Assembly: GCA_019677205.1 (NCBI GenBank)
Contig: JAAMXY010004460.1
Span: 1-10,561, forward strand
Reading direction: 5' to 3'
From: Pinguiococcus pyrenoidosus
Lineage: Eukaryota; Sar; Pinguiophyceae; Pinguiochrysidales; Pinguiochrysidaceae
Length of the DNA stretch: 10,561 nt
The translations under genes and the position numbers were made by a program. The notes under the pieces were generated by a model. That model was not told the DNA's origin. It saw only the letters and a list, made by a program, of their open reading frames with translations, and made no database searches. Positions 1-6,066 of this stretch are shown here, in pieces; positions within the stretch are counted from its first letter, which is position 1, and each line of letters starts with the position of its first letter.

Positions 1-58
1 GGGGGGGGGGACGCTGAGGCAAGCCTTCCGTCTTATTGCATCTTGCCCACTCGTCTAG

Positions 59-1269
59 TTTCGTCCCTTCAAATCCCGCGTGTTCCACGGCCACGGTGGC
101 CCCGTGTGGTGCATTGCATTCGATGACGCTGCGGAAGTGGAGGGCATCCATCAAGATCTCGACGCACTCCCCGACCCGGAGGAGACTGAAATTCCCCTGG
201 GCCAGCTCTTCGTTAGTGGTAGCTACGATAGGACGCTGAAGATCTGGGACCTAGGTGCGCAAGCCCTGGACGATGAGAATCGTCTCACCTGGCCCTGTCA
301 ACGAATACTGACACGTGCATGATCTCCAAGGCGGATGCAGACGCACCTTACGTGGACACACCGACTGGGTAAGCTGCCTCTCCATGAGACAGCGCATAAT
401 AGTCAGCGGAGGCTACGATGCCACGATTCGAATCTGGAATGCTGCATCGGGCCAAAACCTCAGGTAGGCGTTCTGCTACCGTGCTGTCTTGGTATCCTCT
501 TCCCCCCCCCATCCGCTGAGCCTAACGGGCCGTCCTCTGCTGTGTCGTTTCCCCCTTTCCCTAGAAATTTGGATGCCGGCGATGGAAATGGTCTGTACTG
601 CATGTCGTGGTTCCGAGGGAACGGCGTGAGCTCCAAGGTCACCACGGGTTGCCATCTTCGGCACGCCCAGGTACGTCAACGCCGTTGCGCCTATACTGCT
701 TTCGTTGTTTCTTTTGGCCTCAACTTTGGCCTATCGCATCGAAGGTCTGGGATATCGAGGCGGGCGAGATCACGGCCCAACTGCGGGGACATGAGAAGAT
801 GGTTTACGCAATCCAGAGCATCGAGGACAAGGGCGTGATCACTGGCAGCGCTGACCACACCGTGAAGCTTTGGGACCTCAACAGCGCTGGTGGCGCGTGC
901 CTCACACTCCGTGGGCACACACAGCCAGTCATGGCTGTCGCGAGCCAGGATTGGCGCGTTGTCAGTGGCAGCTACGACGAGACGATTCAGCTTTGGGATC
1001 TCCGCAGCCCGGAGACCCCCGTGAGGACATTCCGCGATCACGCGGGCGCAGTCTTCTGCCTGGCGACCGACGAGCGGAGGATGGTGAGCCACGACTCTCT
1101 CAAAGGATGCTGCTGTTGTGACTGCGCCCTCAAACTGACGCACGCTTGCCTCTGCCTCTGCCTCTGCCTCTGATAGGTGAGCGGAAGTGTCGATCGCACC
1201 ATTCGGATAAATGCATTCGGACCGGCCCCAAGCGGCGGCATCTGGAGCCCAATGCGAGCGGTGACATGA
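59..1269 (+). CDS. WD40-repeat protein, C-terminal part (5' end outside window)
   Basis: A spliced plus-strand gene with exons 59-254, 331-463, 565-670, 745-1083 and 1177-1269. Every junction is GT-AG and the frame is continuous, giving 288 residues and a TGA at 1267-1269. The in-frame TAG at 56-58 shows that 59 follows an intron acceptor, so the N-terminus is missing. About six WD40 blades are visible, for example FHGHGGPVWCIAF with GSYDRTLKIWDL, LRGHTDWVSCL with GGYDATIRIWN, a weak third blade ending QVWDIEAG, LRGHEKMVYAI with GSADHTVKLWDL, LRGHTQPVMAV with GSYDETIQLWDL, and FRDHAGAVFCL with VSGSVDRTIRI. The first blade carries an acidic insert of about 30 residues. WD40 propellers are protein-interaction scaffolds. 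The blade style resembles F-box/WD or TrCP-like proteins, but no F-box is in view, so I give no specific name. The last blade lacks the usual Trp after TIRI, and the tail after it is unremarkable. Confidence 0.85.
1084..1176 (+). other. Intron 4 of the WD40 gene, with TGCCTC microsatellite
   Basis: This 93-nt intron splits a WD40 blade (ERRM before it, VSGSVDRT after it). The donor is ATG|GTGAGC and the acceptor TGATAG|GTGAGC, so the heptamer GGTGAGC spans both boundaries. Its 3' part holds four perfect TGCCTC units at 1147-1170, which serve as the polypyrimidine tract just before the acceptor AG. Confidence 0.8.
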
Positions 1270-1627
1270 AGCCAAGAGAGTCTTTCTTGAGACGTCGATG
1301 GACAACTTCTGCAAGTCCATGCATCTGTATCTCTACGCCCGTCGAATGGCTCTTGCCAGCCCCAAGCCAGATGCACGGCCGCGGCATCGCCCGATTTCGT
1401 AAACCTGTTCTCAATGGTCTACTGCACGAGCTCAAGGGAGCCGTCAAAAGGAAGACGGCGCCCAGCATCGAAGAACTGGATTTTTGGTAGAAAGGGACGA
1501 AGGCCACAGGCATACCAGCGACATGGCTTCCCAGAATGGACAGCGACAACGGCAGCGAAGAACTTCGCAATAGCAACGAGTGCGACTCCAGAAGCGGAAA
1601 GAAAGGGCTTAGGCTTCTCCTCTATGT
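1270..1627. other. 3'-3' intergenic spacer with coding-like fragments
   Basis: This 358-bp stretch lies between the stop of the WD40 gene and the stop of nicastrin, so it should hold both 3' UTRs. No polyadenylation hexamer or clear terminator was seen. Two plus frames look more protein-like than expected: frame 2 from 1265 (with EAKRVFLETSMDNF and MHLYLYARRMALA, stop near 1400) and frame 3 up to the stop at 1488-1490 (with LNGLLHELKGAVKRK and APSIEELDFW). I found no splice model that joins them to the WD40 gene, and I do not recognise the peptides. Confidence 0.4.
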
Positions 1628-3975
1628 TTATAAGATCTTCTCCTTCACGAGTCGGGCCTTGATGAGCAGAACCGAGGCGACGCTAATGACAAGAATTGCA
1701 CATCCGAACGCGAGGGTCAGGCTACTCACAAGATACCCAACCGTCGGATAGACCTTCAGTCCCACGCTTGTTGACCAGTACGGTTCCGTCCAGATTGGCG
1801 CCCCCGCAACGGATTCGTCTACGTCAAAGAGAGACGGGGTTCGCAGACGCGCGATGCCCGGATCCAAGGCAATGTGAAGGTAAGCTACAGGGCAGGCACA
1901 GACGCCCGTCGGCAGGCACTCCATCGTCACGTTGGCCGCATCGCCTCCACCGGACCAGTACGAGGCAGCCTCGGGGCATGGCGGGCAGTCCAGGTAGGAC
2001 GAGCACCGATCTGCACTTATTGCCGCGGAGCGCAGCGTGCGACTGCCGGTTGCGTATCTCGTCCCCGCGTCATTCAGCTTCACGCGCACGAACTCTTCGA
2101 TTGCCGTTGGCGAAGCAAAGATCAGATCCCGATCCAGCGAAAAATTCCCCTCGCTGCTTGGGAACCGGCCGTACAGGGCCGTTTGGCCGTCGCCCTGATG
2201 CTGCACAACAGGCTGGCCCCCGAACGTCGCTTGTATGATGGAAGTGTAGAAAGTCGGCGGATCCGGCAGGCTTGGCGAGAGCGTCACTGCGCAGACACGA
2301 TCGCAGGGTTGGTGGTGAGCAGCGGCGACGGCAGGTGGGGGCGTCGGCAACAAAACTTACCTCCACCGAGGTATGCCCCAAGATTTGCAAAGCCCTGGGT
2401 GTAAGCGGAGCTCATGAGCGCACAGCCCCAGTCCTGAGTCAAACAGTCGAGAAGCTCCTGGGAATCCGCCGCGCTCCCATTGATGACGGTTGTGACGCGG
2501 GTCGCATCGGCGAACTCTCCCTGCCCATCTGCGCTGGCAAGCAGCAGCGACCGTGCAAGCAGAATGGCGGCTCGGTTTACCGCATCGGCTGAGATTCGGT
2601 CCTCCACATCGTTGACAGAATCAAAGGCCCCGTCGATGTAAGACCCATTAAAGCCTGCAATGACGATGCTCTTCGGCGCGGCCTGCCCAGTTTCTTGCGC
2701 GGCGTTGGCGACGGATGAAATCGGCGTTGGTGGCAGAATGCCTTGGCCGACCACGCCGTTCGCTACCGAGCCTGTCATCCCGTCAGCCAGGTCTGAGATG
2801 TTTTGCAGGACGGCAAAGTCTCCCGGCGCGTCTGGCGAGTGTAGATACAAGGGTCCGGTCGGGGACGAGGTCCGTCCGATCTGCTCCACGGCGAAGAGGT
2901 ACTTCATCTCCGCGATGCTGAGGTTGCGGAAGGCCCCGCTCGGATGGATGGGATCCAGGCAGGCTCCCGGACCTCCCTGGAGGCCAGCTCCGGCGGGGGC
3001 ATCGTGAAGGCAAGTGAAGTTGCTGATGTCGGCTGCGAAGGCCCGAGACCCGATTCTGCCCCACTTTTCGCCCTGGAAGAGGGCGAACCCAATCTGCAGA
3101 GGCATCGCGTCGAGATCGACGCCACTGTCCGCTAGGAGGTCGGCTGCAGTGAGCATCGCCGCGATGGTCGCAGCAGCAGCATTCGCACCCGACGCCCGCT
3201 CATGGAACAAGGCGGTGGCGTCCATGTTTGCCATTGCCAAGACCTTTGGTCGACTGTCTGGCGGGCCAAAAAGGCCCCAGGCAGACTGGCCACCGAGCGG
3301 CGCACAGCGTGGACTGCGAGAGCCACCTTCCACCCATTCCAGGCACTCCTTGCTGTCTCGCCCTGGTCTGCCAAAGTAGAAATTGAAGTCTGCCTTCCAG
3401 ACCCTGCTGCCATCGAGACCAACCTCCTCGTTGTCGTCTGCGTACTCGCCCAGCCGCGCACCGTCGGTGCCTTCCACCAGCACCATCGGTATCCCAAGGT
3501 CTTCGTAGGCCACTCCGCTGCCAAAGGGATTCCAGACGTATGCGGAATCGAAGGGCTCGAGCGCTGGAGCTGGGACCGAACTTTGCGCTGCGGTCCTTCC
3601 CCCGGGAGACGTCTGACGCCCCTCTTCATCCAAGAACGACTGCGGTCCATCATCGAGTAGTACGACTCCCCCGACATTGCCGTTCGTCCTCCACTCGCGC
3701 AGCATGCTCGGCTCAAAGTCTCTGCTGGAGACGACCACGGCGGCCTTGGAGGACAGATCGGACACCGCGGCATGCGGCCAGAGGGGCATGATGTCTCCCG
3801 AGCGAGAATTGGCGCCGAAGCCGACGCTGTCGCTGGCATTATACAGACGCACGGCAAAGTCCACTTGGATGCGCTCTGTCAAGTCTCCTTCGAGAGACTC
3901 GCCATCGAACTCCTTGGCGTCGCCACTGAATGCCGCAACCAGGGCCAGTAGAACCCCGAAGGAGCGCTTGTACAT
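1628..3975 (-). CDS. NCSTN: Nicastrin, gamma-secretase complex subunit
   Basis: Two exons on the minus strand, 3975-2361 and 2286-1628, joined across a 74-nt GT-AG intron inside a Val codon, give 757 residues (human nicastrin has 709). An in-frame stop at 3999-3997 lies just upstream, so the ATG at 3975 is the start. It is followed by a hydrophobic signal peptide (FGVLLALVAAFSG). The ectodomain has nicastrin landmarks: WNPFGSGVAYEDLGIP (about 149-164), APLGGQSAW (about 225), MANMDATALF (248-257) and FALFQGEKWGRIGSRAF (297-313), with several N-glycosylation sequons. A cysteine-rich stretch follows at about 633-670. One transmembrane helix lies at about 721-747, with a short KARLVKEK cytosolic tail. 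In known systems nicastrin matures and stabilises the presenilin/APH-1/PEN-2 protease and limits substrate access; the peptidase-like fold is non-catalytic. The metazoan DYIGS motif reads GRIGS here, while the glutamate of FQGE is kept. Confidence 0.93.
2287..2360 (-). other. Intron of nicastrin
   Basis: A 74-nt minus-strand intron with donor GGAG|GTAAGT and acceptor CTGCGCAG|TGACGC. It interrupts a Val codon (G|TG) after the residues NLGAYLGG. Splicing is needed to reach the C-terminal transmembrane helix, because reading through the donor ends in an unrelated 25-residue tail. Confidence 0.85.
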
Positions 3976-4201
3976 GCTGTTCTGCCTCCCGCAGCTTCAC
4001 TGCCTCGTCCAATGCCTTCCAGCCACAGCTGCAGATGAAGATGCGAGGGCGGCAGTGGAAACGCTGCGGCGCTTTTGCGCCGACCGAGATCTTGGAACTT
4101 CCTGGCGCGCCAAGCGACCTGTATCACGGCTGAACAACGCCGTACCGTTTCTCTGCTTCTCGTACAAGCGGGCGTATCCTAGTGCACGAGAGCTGCGGTA
4201 A
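3976..4201. promoter_or_regulatory. Divergent promoter region between nicastrin and the nucleotidase
   Basis: These 226 bp separate two start codons pointing away from each other and must hold both 5' UTRs and promoters. No TATA box is evident. Two GC-rich palindromic elements stand out: a perfect hairpin with CGGCGC (4067-4072), a TTTT loop and GCGCCG (4077-4082), and GGCGCGCC at 4104-4111 within a TTGGCGCGCC context on the minus strand. Function is inferred from position only. Confidence 0.45.
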
Positions 4202-5385
4202 ATGGCGAATCTTACGCCGCTGCTCCGTACGCGAGGTGGCATTGCACTCTGGAGCCACGCACTGCGCACAGTGCTTCGACGGCGAGGCGGTGGAGGCGGA
4301 AGAAGCCTGCGCTGCGTGCAGATGGCGGCAGATGTGCAAGGAGACGCCACCGCTTCCGTCCCGCCGCTCATTCCGCGGCCGGTTGGCGCCGTCGGAGAGG
4401 GTTTGCGCATTGTCTCCGTCAACGATGTGTACGAGCTCAAGAATGATGTGGGCGTGGCGGATTTGACGTGGCGCTTGAAGCAGACGGCCGCGGAGCAGAA
4501 CTGCAAGGTCATCTCCACCGTGAACGGCGACTTCTTGTCTCCCTGCGTGATCACCAGTGTGGATGGAGGGAAGGCCATGGCGCAGGTATGCGAAGCGAAA
4601 GCGATTTCTTTGCAATGGAAAAAGGCGGACTCCGTTTACTTGGTTCCGCCCATCCTTTAACATCTCCTTCGAAAGGTGCTCAACTATGTCCCCGTGGACT
4701 TCGTGTGCTTTGGGAACCACGAGCCAGACATTGGAGCCAAGTGCCTGCAAGCGCGGGTCCGAGAGTTCGACGGCACGTGGCTGAATGGAAACGTGCGCTC
4801 GCCACATTTTTGTAGGCAAGGACGGCAAGCCTCTTCCAGAGTATGCTTTCATCGAGTTGGACGGCCGGATCGCTCATCGTGAAGGTTGGAATGGACGCGG
4901 TGAACGCAGCGGTCATCGACGTCTTCTTCGACCGCGAAGGCAGTGCGCGAGCGAACTGCACCTTCATGCCTTTGGTCGGCTTGGAAGGGCGCGGCGGCGC
5001 GGGTGAGAAGACGGGGCCTTCAGCATGCCAAGAGTTTGTGAGCCGCCAGCAGTCGCTCCTCGGCACCCTGCTGGACTGCGAGCTCTGCCGACTGCCAAAG
5101 GCGATGTCCACCGTGCGCGTGCGATACGAGCCGAGCGAGCTCGTGTCGTTCCTCCTGAGCAAGGCCAAGGCGTCCCTCGAGGCGGCTGGAGTGGAGATCG
5201 CGATGGTGAACGCCGGGTGCGTCCGGGCGCGGAGGGACTACGAAGAAGGGCCGTTCACCCTCGACAACCTCATGAACGAGTTGACCTTTGAGACCCCCAT
5301 GGTCGTGGTCCAGCTTCCGGGAGCCGTGATTGCGGATTCAGCCTTCAGAAGCCGCTCCGCGCCGGAGAAAGAGACGCGAGGGTTC
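4202..5385 (+). pseudogene. Broken 5'-nucleotidase-type metallophosphoesterase
   Basis: The ATG at 4202 is preceded directly by an in-frame TAA. Exon 1 (4202-4585) encodes an Arg-rich, acid-free leader of about 40 residues, possibly an organelle transit peptide. It continues into the metallophosphatase start IVSVNDVYEL (Asp75) and STVNGDF (Asp110). A 90-nt GT-AG intron (4586-4675) follows, then VDFVCFGNHEPDIG with the GNHE motif. After NGNV the frame slips near the T5 run at 4807-4811 into GKDGKPLPEYAFIEL. At about 4869-4876 it slips again, straight into LIVKVGMDAVNAAVIDVFF, which in this family comes after the GHDH metal motif. The central His motifs are therefore absent. The 5'-nucleotidase C-terminal domain follows (VNAGCVRARRDYEEGPFTL, MVVVQLPGAVI, EKETRGF), and similarity stops at about 5385, short of the domain end. 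Intact relatives hydrolyse nucleoside monophosphates or cyclic phosphodiesters. This could be a decayed gene or an assembly error; the frame-1 ORF stays open to 5505. Confidence 0.72.
4586..4675 (+). other. Intron of the nucleotidase gene
   Basis: A 90-nt phase-0 intron with donor GCGCAG|GTATGC and acceptor TCGAAAG|GTGCTC. It joins DGGKAMAQ to VLNYVPVDFVCFGNHE, which is the family order. An in-frame stop inside (ending at 4660) rules out read-through. Confidence 0.8.
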
Positions 5386-5404
5386 ACAAAACGAAAGATT
5401 TGCT

Positions 5405-5821
5405 TCATTTGCTCGAGTTCTCTTTCCTCGCCGCGTCCTGCAACAGCTCAAGGTCCACTTCCTCCTTGGGTATCTGCACGTAGCGGATGGCAGAGCCGCG
5501 AATGAAGCAGTTCTTGACTGCGGACTGAATTCAAAAGACCCATTTCTCAGCCAAACATGGCGAACTTAAGCGGATTCTACGCGGTTTTTGCTACGCGTAC
5601 CAGCTGTGGAAACCGCTCTGCATCCTCCACCTGAAGATCCGTCAGCTTGACGTTGAGGTACTGGTCCACCGAGTGCAGCTGGCCCCGCAGCACCACATCG
5701 TTCTTGAGCTCCACCGCCACTTCTTTGCCTACGAGCGTTTTAAAGAACGAGAAGAACAGCTGCGCGCGCGTCAGACCTCGAGCGTCATCTTTGGTACAGC
5801 GGGCTTCGTTCGACTTACCAT
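5405..5821 (-). CDS. LSM2: U6 snRNA-associated Sm-like protein LSM2
   Basis: Three minus-strand exons, 5821-5819, 5759-5601 and 5524-5405, give 93 residues (human LSM2 has 95). Exon 1 contributes only the initiator Met: ATG is followed at once by GTAAGT. Exon 2 begins LFFSFFKTLVGKEVAVEL and holds the Sm1 motif (LKNDVVLRGQLHSVDQYLNVKL). Exon 3 begins SAVKNCFIRGSAIRYVQIP, the Sm2 motif, and ends ENSSK then TGA. The introns are 59 nt (5818-5760) and 76 nt (5600-5525), both GT-AG. LSM2 is a core subunit of two heptameric rings: LSM2-8 binds the U6 snRNA 3' end in the nucleus, and LSM1-7 promotes decapping and mRNA decay in the cytoplasm. The gene is complete and looks under purifying selection. 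Its stop codon lies about 20 bp from the last recognisable codon of the convergent, broken nucleotidase. Confidence 0.95.
5760..5818 (-). other. LSM2 intron 1, directly after the start codon
   Basis: A 59-nt intron with donor ATG|GTAAGT and acceptor GCGCGCAG|CTGTTC. It separates the initiator ATG from the rest of the LSM2 coding region. The conserved second residue Leu is the first codon of exon 2. Confidence 0.85.
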
Positions 5822-6066
5822 CTTGGCGCGCGACGGTGTGGCGCGCGGCGCTTTGGCCAATGTGCGGCTGTGCTACAGCGACCGCGGATCCGGAGAGGTA
5901 CCTTGAGGTACTAAAGAGGAGTACACTCGTGGTGCCTTTTGGCCGCTTTTTCTCCGGATTTCGCGCGTTTAAACGGCGTTTTCGCGCGCGTTTTGCCGCC
6001 AAACGACACCGTTGAAACGGTATGGAGGCCTTGTTGAGCAGCTGGAGGCGCTAGGAGGAAGCAGAG
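5822..6066. promoter_or_regulatory. Divergent promoter region between LSM2 and the FAN-like gene, with E2F-like sites
   Basis: About 245 bp between two outward-facing starts. It contains TTTCGCGC at 5959-5966 and at 5980-5987, each an exact match to the E2F/DP consensus TTTSGCGC, plus TTTGGCGG on the minus strand at about 5995-6002. A further TTTCGCGC (6134-6141) lies in intron 1 of the FAN-like gene. A 10-codon upstream ORF (6022-6054) precedes the proposed ATG. No TATA box was seen. The regulatory reading rests on motif match and position alone. Confidence 0.45.

Noticed and set aside
1-10. Run of ten G at the window start
   Set aside because: Could be a sequencing or contig-edge artefact, and it lies within an intron. 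No biological claim can be made from it.
335-838. Plus-strand ORF running through 335-838 as one gene
   Set aside because: It crosses two GT-AG introns (464-564, 671-744). The WD40 blades are continuous only when these are removed.
3132-3857. Minus-strand frame of 241 codons within nicastrin
   Set aside because: Shifted frame of the nicastrin exon. Landmarks such as FQGE and the signal peptide are in the other frame.
4793-4815. A 23-nt GT-AG intron that would keep the nucleotidase open
   Set aside because: Far shorter than the other introns here (59-115 nt), and it would discard the frame-3 GKDGKPLPEY segment that fits the family. Kept only as an alternative.
5577-6002. Unspliced 141-codon version of LSM2
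   Set aside because: It adds a long non-conserved N-terminus and lacks the Sm2 motif, which lies in exon 3 at 5524-5405.
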